Assembly: GCA_943789005.1 (NCBI GenBank)
Contig: CALSSL010000002.1
Location: 62,001 to 126,000 of the forward strand
Reading direction: 5' to 3'
From: an uncultured SAR86 cluster bacterium
GTDB taxonomy: Bacteria; Pseudomonadota; Gammaproteobacteria; Magnimaribacterales; D2472
DNA: 64,000 nucleotides
The number at the start of each line of letters is the position of its first letter. Position 1 is the first letter of the stretch. Both the position numbers and the translations under genes were made by a program. The notes under the pieces were generated by a model. The model did no database searches, was not told the origin of the DNA, and worked only from the letters and a program-made list of their open reading frames with translations. Of this stretch, positions 36,665 through 45,801 are shown piece by piece.

Positions 36665-39454
36665 TTAGAATGTTGCTGTCACAGACATAAACATTCTTCT
36701 TCCAATAACATCATAAACACCTGGCTCAGTATTTCCATTAAAATTACTGTGGAAATATGGAGGTTGCTCATCAGTAACATTATTGATACCGAATCTAAGA
36801 ACACTATTACCCATATCATAACTTGCTGATAAGTCATGGTATGTAGTAGCTTCAGCAACTGCATCAGCAGTTACAGATGGATGTCTCCATACGTCGTCTG
36901 ATTCGCTTACGTGTCTTATGTTCCAGAAAGCATTCCAGTTATCTCCATTTAAACCAAATGATAAAACATATCTAAGTTCTGGATAAACAGCGAAACCATC
37001 AGCTGAACCAACATAGTCTCTACCGCCACCATAAGTGAACTCTTGCTCGTATGAATTATGCCAAGTAGCATCAAAGTTAACTGAATAACCATTAATATTG
37101 GCCATATCAAGATCACCAGAAGTGCTTAAAGCAAAATCAACACCGTCTGATGTAAAGGTACCTTGGTTACCCCATGGTGTTTCAATATCTCCAGGGTATC
37201 CAAAGTATTGAAGACCATTAGGACCAAAGTCTGAATCATCATTTAACCCATAGTCAATAAATAGTCCACAACTTCCTGTTGAGAAGTCCATAGTTGTTTG
37301 TGATAAACAATCTAAGAATATTAAGTTAGCAATAGGTAAAGCTATAACTTTTTCTATTTCTATATTGAAGTAGTCAACAGACATTTGAACTCCACCAAAC
37401 ATGTCTGATTCAATAACTGCTCCAATTGCAAAGTTAGTAGATTCTTCAGGGGCTAAATCTCCATCTGCATAATATTCATGATATGACTGCCATGCAAAAC
37501 CATATTCACCAGCATCTGATGTGTCATAACCAAGAGCTTGACAATTAGAATACATAGTTTGTGTTATTGCTCCAGCTGCTAATCTTCTGTCACCAAGCTC
37601 ACAAGGTAAGTCAATAACAGGGAATGTGGTTGAAGCATCTGTATTAAGCTCAGCTACATTAGGAGCTCTAAAACCAGTACCATATGAAGCTCTTAATCTT
37701 ACATCATCATTCACAACATAATCAGCACCTACTTTAAAGTTAGTAGAACTTCCAACAGTATCATAATCAGAATATCTTACTGACATATCAACTGTTAATT
37801 CATCTGATACTTTGTTTAAGTACTCACCAAATACCTCGGTAACACTAAAACCACCTCTAAGCGGAGCAGAAGCACCACCAGTAGTTAAGCCTTCAGCACT
37901 AAACTCATCTGGTTTGAAATAACCAAATTCTTGTCTTTTCTCAACACCAAAAGCAAATGAGTCATTAGACATTACCCATGAAATCATATCGAAGTCTGCA
38001 CCTGATTGATCTTTTAATGAACCAGCAGTTAAGAAGCTCATTTGTTCTGGAGTGATACTACCGAATTCACCGAATGGGTTTAACACACCAGGACATGATG
38101 AGTTAGCAGCACAAGCTACAGGGTCAACTGCTATAGCCCATCTATCAAATCTACCATAGTTAAGAGTCTCATCAACTTGCTCTGTTTCAGCAAAAGTCAT
38201 TGATACATCATGATTCCAGCCCATAGCCTCAAATCTGAAACCAGCTACGATACTATAAGCATCAACTGTTTGTTCAAAAATACGACCACCAGATTCTTCA
38301 AATCTTCTATTAATTCTTACATCAGTATCACAAATTGCTGCACCATCAACTCCAGCAGAGTTAGCACAATTAACTGAACCAAAAGGGTTATATGGGTTAT
38401 TTGCTGGTACCCAGTCATTATATTGAGCTCCATTATTTGGAGTTTCAACAGCAGAATTAACAGCAAAAGATGCATCAGGAGCTAATCTTTGATGCGAATA
38501 TCTTCTGTTATAAATACCTGAGAAATACATTTCTACGTCTTCAGTAACCTGAAGCGTACCTAAAACACCCATTTGAGTTCTTTCATTAGGTGTAATTAAT
38601 GCATTTACAGGAGCATAGTTGTAAACATCTGCAGCTGTAAAAGCTCTAGCAGCACCTATTGAACTATCATAAATATAGTTACCACCAGGACCTCTAATTT
38701 TTCTACTGTTACTTGAACCTGATCCAACAGATTTAAAAGTTCCATCAGATTGTAATTGAGGATATAAAGCATCATTAGCCCATGGTTGTTCAGCTTGAAG
38801 CATTTCTTTTTGATTTTTCCAAGATGCAGAGAAAACAACATTTCCATTGTCTCCACCGATACCAGCCATTAAACCAACACTTTCGTCTCTAGCTTGACCG
38901 TTTTCTGTACCTTCACCCATACCAGCTTGAACTTTTAAACCAGTAAATTTGTCATCAAGAATAAAGTTAACAACACCAGATATAGCATCAGAACCATAAA
39001 TTGTTGAAGCACCATCTTTCAAAACTTCAACTCTTTTGATCATCATTTCTGGTATTCCACCGACATCTACAGCACCATCACCACCAATATCGCCAATTGT
39101 TCTTCTTCCGTTTAAAAGAACTAATGTTCTATTAAAACCCAGTCCTCTTAAATCCACTTTTCTTGAACCATCACCACCATTATTGGTTGATGTGCCTAAT
39201 TGATAACCAGTAAATGCTGGAGTATATTTAAGATACTCATCAACACTGGCATTACCAGCACTTAAGATATCTTCTGAGGTAATAATCGTTATAGGACTAG
39301 ATGATGAGAACTCATCTTTACTGATCTTAGAACCAGTAACAACAACTTCTTCAACATTATCATCATCTGATTCGTCTTGAGCAAAAACATTAGTATTGAA
39401 AACAACGAATGAAAGAGCTAAGACTGAATATAAATAGCTTTTTTTATTTAACAT
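36665..39454 (-). CDS. TonB-dependent outer-membrane receptor
   Basis: A 929-residue protein with a signal peptide (residues 1-25, ending NTNVFAQ) and a TonB-box-like stretch EEVVVTGSKI. The plug domain follows (VDLRGLGFNRTLVLLNGRR; RVEVLKDGASTIYGSDAISG), then a long beta-barrel ending in aromatic SVTATF. The start at 39454 is preceded by AGGGGAATTGT, a good ribosome site. The plug wording places it among large carbohydrate/peptide-type receptors rather than siderophore receptors, but the substrate cannot be read. It is a single gene: an 11-base terminator follows and an AT-rich 234-base gap precedes it. It might feed the glucan operon, which encodes no receptor, though nothing links them directly. 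Confidence 0.94.
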   Translation of the reverse strand: MLNKKSYLYSVLALSFVVFNTNVFAQDESDDDNVEEVVVTGSKISKDEFSSSSPITIITSEDILSAGNASVDEYLKYTPAFTGYQLGTSTNNGGDGSRKVDLRGLGFNRTLVLLNGRRTIGDIGGDGAVDVGGIPEMMIKRVEVLKDGASTIYGSDAISGVVNFILDDKFTGLKVQAGMGEGTENGQARDESVGLMAGIGGDNGNVVFSASWKNQKEMLQAEQPWANDALYPQLQSDGTFKSVGSGSSNSRKIRGPGGNYIYDSSIGAARAFTAADVYNYAPVNALITPNERTQMGVLGTLQVTEDVEMYFSGIYNRRYSHQRLAPDASFAVNSAVETPNNGAQYNDWVPANNPYNPFGSVNCANSAGVDGAAICDTDVRINRRFEESGGRIFEQTVDAYSIVAGFRFEAMGWNHDVSMTFAETEQVDETLNYGRFDRWAIAVDPVACAANSSCPGVLNPFGEFGSITPEQMSFLTAGSLKDQSGADFDMISWVMSNDSFAFGVEKRQEFGYFKPDEFSAEGLTTGGASAPLRGGFSVTEVFGEYLNKVSDELTVDMSVRYSDYDTVGSSTNFKVGADYVVNDDVRLRASYGTGFRAPNVAELNTDASTTFPVIDLPCELGDRRLAAGAITQTMYSNCQALGYDTSDAGEYGFAWQSYHEYYADGDLAPEESTNFAIGAVIESDMFGGVQMSVDYFNIEIEKVIALPIANLIFLDCLSQTTMDFSTGSCGLFIDYGLNDDSDFGPNGLQYFGYPGDIETPWGNQGTFTSDGVDFALSTSGDLDMANINGYSVNFDATWHNSYEQEFTYGGGRDYVGSADGFAVYPELRYVLSFGLNGDNWNAFWNIRHVSESDDVWRHPSVTADAVAEATTYHDLSASYDMGNSVLRFGINNVTDEQPPYFHSNFNGNTEPGVYDVIGRRMFMSVTATF

Positions 39455-39688
39455 ACAATTCCCCTGTAGTTATGTTTATATTTATTAATACATACATAAA
39501 TATATATGTATTGAACATTCGTTATTGTGAACGCTTTTTTTTAAAAAGCAAAGAATTTACCTTATTTTTTTTTAAATTTATAATTAATTATAAATTTTTA
39601 ATATAACTTTAAATTATAGAAATCCTATTAAATAAGATAAAAATTAATTTTTCTTTTACAATAAGGTGTTAACTAAAATAATAAAGAT

Positions 39689-40480
39689 ATGTTGCTTAAA
39701 AATAAAAGAATTCTTATAACTGGTTTAGCTAATAAATACTCTATTGCTTCCGGTATTGCAGCTGCAATGCGAAGAGAAGGAGCAGAATTAGCTTTTACAT
39801 ACCAAAATGAAAGACTGCTTAAAAATTTAATACCCCTGGCAAAAGAATATGGTTCAGATATATTAATTGAATGTGATGTTTCTAGTGATGATTCTATTGA
39901 GAAATCCTTTGAAGAACTTAAAACTTATTGGGATTCTTTTGATGGGTTTGTTCATTCAATTGGATTTGCGCCTGCAGATCAATTAACAGGCAATTTTGTA
40001 GATGTTACAACTAGAGAAGGTTTCAAAGTAGCTCATGATATAAGCTCATACAGCTTTACAGCATTGGCAAAGGCATCAAAAAATATGTTAAATGACAGCT
40101 CTGCCCTTTTGACATTAACTTACCTGGGAGCTATGCAAACTATGCCTAATTATAATGTCATGGGTTTAGCTAAAGCTAGCTTGGAAGCAAATACAAGATT
40201 TCTTGCAGCATCATTGGGTGCAGAGAATATCAGGGTTAATGCTATTTCAGCTGGGCCAATTAAAACTCTTGCTGCTTCTGGTGTTAAAAATTTTAGAAAA
40301 ATGCTTTCTCAGCATTCATCACGAGCCCCACTTGGAAGGACTGTGACAACTGAAGAGGTTGGTAATGTGGCTGCATTCTTATGCTCAGACTACGCTAGTG
40401 GTGTGACTGGAGAAATTACCTATGTAGATGCAGGCTTTAATACTGCTGCTATGCCTCTTAATGATTTTTCTGAAGATTAA
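39689..40480 (+). CDS. fabI: Enoyl-[acyl-carrier-protein] reductase (NADH)
   Basis: A 263-residue FabI. It has the N-terminal [19 protein letters not shown], a coenzyme segment [14 protein letters not shown], and the catalytic set in [20 protein letters not shown] then KAS (Tyr near residues 149 and 159, Lys near 166), followed by [17 protein letters not shown]. It reduces trans-2-enoyl-ACP in fatty-acid elongation. The methyltransferase gene begins 2 bases after its stop, so the two are co-transcribed. The 234 bases between the divergent receptor gene and fabI are AT-rich, with no motif I can name. Confidence 0.95.
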   Translation: MLLKNKRILITGLANKYSIASGIAAAMRREGAELAFTYQNERLLKNLIPLAKEYGSDILIECDVSSDDSIEKSFEELKTYWDSFDGFVHSIGFAPADQLTGNFVDVTTREGFKVAHDISSYSFTALAKASKNMLNDSSALLTLTYLGAMQTMPNYNVMGLAKASLEANTRFLAASLGAENIRVNAISAGPIKTLAASGVKNFRKMLSQHSSRAPLGRTVTTEEVGNVAAFLCSDYASGVTGEITYVDAGFNTAAMPLNDFSED

Positions 40481-40482
40481 AT

Positions 40483-41100
40483 TTGGGTTTATATAATAAA
40501 TATATTCTACCAAAAGTTCTTAACTGTGCTTGTGGCTCAAAGCCTATTAACTATCAAAGAAATAAAATAGTTCCATTGGCAGAGGGTGTTGTTCTAGATA
40601 TTGGGATTGGCTCTGGTTTAAATATACCTTTTTACAATAAATCTAAAATCAAATATTTATATGGATTAGATCCTTCAAAAGAACTCATAGAGATAGCTAA
40701 GCCTCTTGCTGATAAAAATCAATTAAAAATTGAGTTTTTAGAATGCGGAGCTGAGAATATCCCACTCCTTGATAACTCCATTGATACTGTTTTAATTACA
40801 TACACTATGTGCACAATTCCAGATGTTACTTTATCTATTTCAGAAATAACGAGAGTCCTAAAAAATAATGGTAAGTTGCTTTTTTGTGAACACGGGCTAG
40901 CACCAGATCCAAATATTGTTAAATGGCAAAAAAGAATTAATCCTATATGGAATAAAATTGCAGGTGGTTGTAATCTTAATAGAAATATTCCTGAACTCAT
41001 TACCTCGTCTGGTTTTAAGATTTCTAATATGGAAGAAATGTATCTTCCAAACACCCCTAAATTTGCAGGCTATAATTATTGGGGAGTTGCTAGAAAATAA
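40483..41100 (+). CDS. Class I SAM-dependent methyltransferase
   Basis: A 205-residue protein with the SAM-binding motif VVLDIGIGSGLNIPFYN near residue 37, an acidic ribose ligand in YGLDPSKELIEIA near residue 63, and DTVLITYTMCTIPDV near residue 105. This is the UbiE/METTL7-like layout. It uses a TTG start 2 bases after fabI; no ATG is available in a suitable place. The C-terminal segment KRINPIWNKIAGGCNLNRN resembles METTL7-type small-molecule or lipid methyltransferases. The substrate is unknown; linkage to fabI hints at a lipid. Confidence 0.85.
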   Translation: MGLYNKYILPKVLNCACGSKPINYQRNKIVPLAEGVVLDIGIGSGLNIPFYNKSKIKYLYGLDPSKELIEIAKPLADKNQLKIEFLECGAENIPLLDNSIDTVLITYTMCTIPDVTLSISEITRVLKNNGKLLFCEHGLAPDPNIVKWQKRINPIWNKIAGGCNLNRNIPELITSSGFKISNMEEMYLPNTPKFAGYNYWGVARK

Positions 41101-41129
41101 ATATTAATTCAAATATATAAGGAAAGATA

Positions 41130-42557
41130 ATGTTTAAAAAATATAATTTATTCATCTTGATGTTTTCAAGCATCTATACATTAAATATCTATTCATCATC
41201 TGTTGAACAGATTATTCTCAAGCATAAAGATCGTTTTTCAGATGTGGCGCTAAAGATATGGGACCATGCTGAAATGGGGTATCAAGAAATTAAAAGTTCA
41301 AATTTACTTGCAACTGAATTAGAAAAAGAAGGATTTAAAATAACAAGAAATGTTGCAGGCATACCAACTGCCTTTATCGCAGAATATGGTTCTAATGGGC
41401 CAATAATAGGAATATTAGGTGAGTTTGATGCTTTGCCAGGGCTCGCTCAATCAATATCCCCTTTTAAGGAGGTTATTGATAATGGAACTGGTGCAGGTCA
41501 TGCATGCGGACATCATTTATTTGGCGCAGCTTCAGCTTGGGCAGCTGTAAGCATAAAAGAGTGGTTAGAGACTAATAATATAAATGGAAGAATAAGATTT
41601 TATGGAACACCAGCAGAAGAAGGAGGTTCAGGTAAAGTTTATATGGTTAGAGAGGGATTATTTAATGATGTAGATATTGTTCTTCATTGGCATCCTGATG
41701 ACACTAACTCTGCAAATTTAAGAACTTCAAATTCAAATAAATCTGCAAAATTTACATTTACTGGTATTTCAGCTCATGCCGCAGGTGCTCCTGAGAAAGG
41801 AAGATCAGCTCTTGATGGGGTTGAATCAATGAATATGATGGTAAATATGTTGCGGGAACATGTGCCTCAAGAATCTAGAATTCATTATGTAATTACAAAA
41901 GGAGGTTTGGCACCAAATGTCGTTCCAGATCTTGCAGAAGTCTACTATTATGTAAGACATCCAAAAATGCACATGGTTGAAGAGCTTTTTCAAAGGGTGG
42001 TAAAGACTGCAGAAGGAGCCGCAATAGGAACGGATACAAGTATGACTTATGAAGTTATGCATGGAAACTATTCACTGCTTCCAAATGATGTTATTCAAAG
42101 AATTATGTATAAAAATCTAACTTCCTATGGTGGTATTAAATACTCCAAAGAAGAAAATGAATATGCTAAAGCAATCTATAAAACTTTTTTAAAGCCAAGT
42201 CTTGAGATAGGTTCTCAAGAAAATATTTTAGAATACAAAGAATCACACAGTTATGGATCAACAGATGTTGGTGATGTTAGCTGGGTTGTGCCAACCGCTG
42301 GCATAAGAACTGCGACTTGGGTGCCCGGAACAGCCGCACATTCATGGCAAGCAGTTGCATCAGGTGGAACATCCATTGGTATTAAAGGAACCGAATTAGC
42401 AGCAAAGACTATTGCCGCAACTGCTATTGATATATTTAGCGACCCTTCTATAGTACTAGCAGCAAAAAATGAACTTAATCAAAGAGTTGGTGATGATTTT
42501 GTTTATAAAGCTTTACTTGGTGATAGAAAGCCTCCCTTAAATTACAGAGTTAACTAG
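41130..42557 (+). CDS. M20 amidohydrolase, AbgB-like, exported
   Basis: A 475-residue protein with a signal peptide (residues 1-23). The M20 metal site is in GEFDALPGLAQ, GHACGHHLFGAASAW and TPAEEGGSGKVYMVREG (residues about 95-175), with the dimerisation segment SAHAAGAPEKGRSALDGVE and the late metal ligand block STDVGDVSWVVP. It most resembles AbgB, which cleaves p-aminobenzoyl-glutamate. Unlike E. coli AbgB it carries a signal peptide, so it would act in the periplasm on aminoacyl-glutamate-type substrates. It is preceded by a good ribosome site (AAGGAAAG) and shares the tetranucleotide CTAG with the convergent ggt gene. Confidence 0.87.
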   Translation: MFKKYNLFILMFSSIYTLNIYSSSVEQIILKHKDRFSDVALKIWDHAEMGYQEIKSSNLLATELEKEGFKITRNVAGIPTAFIAEYGSNGPIIGILGEFDALPGLAQSISPFKEVIDNGTGAGHACGHHLFGAASAWAAVSIKEWLETNNINGRIRFYGTPAEEGGSGKVYMVREGLFNDVDIVLHWHPDDTNSANLRTSNSNKSAKFTFTGISAHAAGAPEKGRSALDGVESMNMMVNMLREHVPQESRIHYVITKGGLAPNVVPDLAEVYYYVRHPKMHMVEELFQRVVKTAEGAAIGTDTSMTYEVMHGNYSLLPNDVIQRIMYKNLTSYGGIKYSKEENEYAKAIYKTFLKPSLEIGSQENILEYKESHSYGSTDVGDVSWVVPTAGIRTATWVPGTAAHSWQAVASGGTSIGIKGTELAAKTIAATAIDIFSDPSIVLAAKNELNQRVGDDFVYKALLGDRKPPLNYRVN

Positions 42558-44299
42558 TCTAATTGAGCTGCAACAGATGCATTGGGTCTTCTTAAATCAG
42601 AGTAACCATATTTTATTCCGTCAACTATATGAATACTTTGAGTGCTGCCCATTGTTTTATTTGAAGATGTTTTATGACCAATCTTATTGAGGCTTTTAAC
42701 TATGTCTGAACTTAGAGTTTTTTCATAATCAATGCCTTTATATGGCCAGTCTTTATGAACTCTTGGTAGCATGGTTGCTTCACCAATATTTAGATTAAAA
42801 TCAATGACACCGGTGACAACCCTAAGTATTGCTCCAGGTATATATGAGCCACCTGGTGAACCAGTTATTAATGTTAATTCATTATTCTCATTAAAAATCA
42901 TAACCGGAGCCATTGTACTCATAGGCCTTTTGCCAGGCTTAAATCTATTTCCAAGACTTACCCTTCTTCCTTCTTTTTCAACATCACCAGACCTATACGT
43001 TAAATTATTCATTTGATTGTTCATCAAAATACCAGTTCCAGGAATAGTTACTCCTGAGCCAAAAGAAGCTCCTAAGGTATAGGTATTTGAAACTGCATTA
43101 CCTTCAGAGTCTATGATTGAGTAATGAGTAGTGTCTCTACTTTCATTAATGATATTTAAGGGCTTGATCGATGAGGTCTTTGTAGATTTTTTTAAACTAA
43201 TGGTTTTAGCAAGCTCTTTTGTTCTTTTTTTTGATAGTAATTCTTTAACTGGAACATCATAGTGAAGAGGATCGCCCACTTCAGACGATCTGTTGTTGTG
43301 CCCTCTTCTAAGAGCTTCAGAAAATAAATGATAGGTCATTGCAGAATTACTTTCATATTTAGCTAAATCAAAGTAACTTAGGATATTTAGAGCTGTAAGA
43401 AGTGTTATACCGCCTCCAGATGGAGGACCTGCAGTAAAAACTTTGTTTCCTCTATATTCCGTTGAGATTGGTTGTCTAATGTAAGCTTTATATTCACTAA
43501 AATCCTCAAGAGATAAAAGCCCATTATTATTTTTCATTGCTTGATCTATTTTTTTTGCTGTCACTCCTTTATAAAAACCGTCTTTACCATTCTCAGCAAT
43601 TAATGAGATTGTTTGAGCAAGGTCAGGGAGCTTTAAAATAGAATTTTCTTTTATAGGTTTATTATTTTTAAAATAAATTCTTTTCGACTCAGGATCTTTT
43701 AAAAGCCTTGGGGTGCTTTCAATTGCTTTATAAAGATCATAAGAAACAACTATTCCTTCACTGGCTTGTTTAATAACAGGAGTTAAAACCTCTTTTAAAG
43801 TTAATTTGCCAAAACGTGAGTGGGCATCAAGCAGCCCAGCAACAGTACCTGGCAATGCTGAAGCTTTGTAACCCTCATCTAGAACATCAAATAAATCATA
43901 GTCAAAGTCTTTAGGAACAGTAACATATGGCTTACCAGTGTTATTAATGATATCAAATATATTTTCTAAGTTTGAATTCAATGGAGACTTGCTTCGATAA
44001 TCTATATAAAAAATCTCATCACTTTCTTTTAAATAAACCAGCATGAAACCCCCTCCCCCAAGATTTCCTGCTCTAGGAAGAGTTACAGCCAAAGAGAATC
44101 CAACAGCAACCGCAGCATCGATAGCATTACCACCTTTGTTAAGAATTTCTAAGCCGATATCAGAAGAAAGATTATTTTGTGAAACAACCATTCCAGAATT
44201 ACCAATAACAGGATGATATGGAGATTCGTAATCAATATAACTTCTTGAAGATAAGGTTGTGCTTAAAAAAAATAAAAAGACGTATTTAAATGATTTCAT
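42554..44299 (-). CDS. ggt: Gamma-glutamyltranspeptidase
   Basis: A 581-residue precursor with a signal peptide (residues 1-18). It shows GMVVSQNNLSSDIGLEIL then NKGGNAIDAAVAVGF, LPRAGNLGGGGFMLVY, and the autocatalytic cleavage Thr in RDTTHYSIIDSEGNAVSNTY near residue 390, beyond which TGSPGGSYIPGAIL closes the small subunit. It splits gamma-glutamyl bonds, for example of glutathione, in the periplasm. It overlaps the upstream DASS transporter stop by one base (TAATG), so the transporter and enzyme are made together. With the neighbouring AbgB-like peptidase it suggests scavenging of glutamate-linked compounds. Confidence 0.94.
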   Translation of the reverse strand: MKSFKYVFLFFLSTTLSSRSYIDYESPYHPVIGNSGMVVSQNNLSSDIGLEILNKGGNAIDAAVAVGFSLAVTLPRAGNLGGGGFMLVYLKESDEIFYIDYRSKSPLNSNLENIFDIINNTGKPYVTVPKDFDYDLFDVLDEGYKASALPGTVAGLLDAHSRFGKLTLKEVLTPVIKQASEGIVVSYDLYKAIESTPRLLKDPESKRIYFKNNKPIKENSILKLPDLAQTISLIAENGKDGFYKGVTAKKIDQAMKNNNGLLSLEDFSEYKAYIRQPISTEYRGNKVFTAGPPSGGGITLLTALNILSYFDLAKYESNSAMTYHLFSEALRRGHNNRSSEVGDPLHYDVPVKELLSKKRTKELAKTISLKKSTKTSSIKPLNIINESRDTTHYSIIDSEGNAVSNTYTLGASFGSGVTIPGTGILMNNQMNNLTYRSGDVEKEGRRVSLGNRFKPGKRPMSTMAPVMIFNENNELTLITGSPGGSYIPGAILRVVTGVIDFNLNIGEATMLPRVHKDWPYKGIDYEKTLSSDIVKSLNKIGHKTSSNKTMGSTQSIHIVDGIKYGYSDLRRPNASVAAQLD

Positions 44300-45735
44300 T
44301 AAAAAACCATTGGGGCAATGAAATAAGCAAATAATGTAACTACAAAGATACCAATGATGTTTAATAAAAATCCAGCCCTCATCATTGTTGCGATGGTAAA
44401 TTTATTTGATCCATAAACAATAGCATTTGGAGGTGTTGCAACAGGTAGCATAAAAGCACAACTTGCTGCTAAACAGACCGGTATTGCTAAGGAAACAGGC
44501 AATACTCCAATAGCAATCGCCAGCCCTCCAAATACAGGCAGGAATGTTGTGGTTGTTGTTACATTACTTGTAATTTCCGTTAAGAAAATAATTAATGTGG
44601 CTATTGCTAAGATTAAAAATATTGGAGGTATTGTACTTAATATAATTAAGCTTTCTCCAATCCATATACCTAGACCGCTTGAACTTATTTGTGATGCAAG
44701 TGATAAGCCGCCGCCAAAAAGGATTAATAGACCCCAGGGTAGATCTTTTGACTTTTCCCACTCTAAAAGATCACCTCTTTTGCTTGCTGATGGTGTCATA
44801 AAAATAAGAATTGCAGCAATAATAGCTACACCAGCGTCTGTAAGGCCTGATAAAAAATCAATATTATTAAGAAGAGTTCTAAAGACCCATGCAAAGACAG
44901 CAAGGCCAAATATTATAGATATCCTTTTCTCATCTTTGGTTAATTTTCCCATTTTATTAAGGATATTTTGTAATTCCAATCTTGATTCTACAGATGCATC
45001 AAAATTAATTTTAAATACATACTTTGTTAAGAGTATCCATGCTCCAAAAAGAAGGATAGCTGAAAGAGGAACTGCCATAGTCATCCAGCTCAACATTGAT
45101 ATTTCAATTCCATATGCATCGAACATAAACGCACTAAAAACAATATTTGGAGCGGTGCCAATCAACGTTGACATACCCCCAATGGTTGCTGCATAGGCAA
45201 TACCTAATAATAAAGCAGTATCAAAGTCTTTCTTTTGTTTGTCTGTTAAGCCAGGGATCGTATCAGCCATTACTGCACATACAGCTAAGCCTATTGGTAA
45301 AAGCATTAAGGTGGTGGATGTATTCATAACCCACATGCTTATTAACGCTGATACAAGCATAAATCCTCCAACCAACCTTGCGCCACTTGAACCAACAGCA
45401 AGAATCATCTTTAAAGCTATTCTCTTATGTAATCCTGAATTTTCTATACCTAAGGCTAAAATAAAGCCACCTAAAAATAAATAAATATTTTTATTTGCAT
45501 AAGGAACTGCCGCACTTTCAAATGAGGTTATATCCATTAAAGGGAAAAGTGCTAATGGCAATAATGCTGTTACAGCAACAGGAATAGCTTCGGTTGCCCA
45601 CCAAACAGCCATCAAAACAGCTATTGCTGCAACCTTCCAAGCGGCAGCATTAAGACCTTCAGGAGCTGGAATAAATAGCAAAATAAAAAATAATGCTAGA
45701 CCAACTATAAATCCTTTTTTTTGATAGGCGGGCAT
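44299..45735 (-). CDS. DASS (SLC13) family sodium:dicarboxylate symporter
   Basis: A 478-residue membrane protein. It has both SNT-like substrate/sodium loops, one in WVMNTSTTLMLLPIG near residue 134 and one in TEITSNVTTTTTFLPVF near residue 390, plus WATEAIPVAVTALLPL near the N-terminus and the C-terminal VATPPNAIVYGS. The family imports di- and tricarboxylates or sulfate with sodium. Co-translation with ggt suggests it may import the glutamate or related acid released there (inference). A strong terminator at 45762-45788 separates it from the receptor gene upstream on the same strand, so its promoter must lie within the 66-base gap or transcription reads through. Confidence 0.92.
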   Translation of the reverse strand: MPAYQKKGFIVGLALFFILLFIPAPEGLNAAAWKVAAIAVLMAVWWATEAIPVAVTALLPLALFPLMDITSFESAAVPYANKNIYLFLGGFILALGIENSGLHKRIALKMILAVGSSGARLVGGFMLVSALISMWVMNTSTTLMLLPIGLAVCAVMADTIPGLTDKQKKDFDTALLLGIAYAATIGGMSTLIGTAPNIVFSAFMFDAYGIEISMLSWMTMAVPLSAILLFGAWILLTKYVFKINFDASVESRLELQNILNKMGKLTKDEKRISIIFGLAVFAWVFRTLLNNIDFLSGLTDAGVAIIAAILIFMTPSASKRGDLLEWEKSKDLPWGLLILFGGGLSLASQISSSGLGIWIGESLIILSTIPPIFLILAIATLIIFLTEITSNVTTTTTFLPVFGGLAIAIGVLPVSLAIPVCLAASCAFMLPVATPPNAIVYGSNKFTIATMMRAGFLLNIIGIFVVTLFAYFIAPMVF

Positions 45736-45761
45736 AATGAATATATTAACTCTTTAATTAA

Positions 45762-45788
45762 AAAAAGGGAGCATAAAGCTCCCTTTTT
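45762..45788. terminator. Rho-independent terminator downstream of the second TonB receptor
   Basis: A perfect 11-base stem AAAAAGGGAGC/GCTCCCTTTTT with loop ATAAA, bracketed by A and T runs. It ends the minus-strand receptor transcript. Confidence 0.9.
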
Positions 45789-45801
45789 AATAAAAGGTAT
45801 C

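Noticed and set aside
44549..45196. Plus-strand 215-codon open frame
   Set aside because: It lies wholly antisense to the DASS transporter, whose motifs and helices are clear; it is a reverse-frame shadow of hydrophobic codons.
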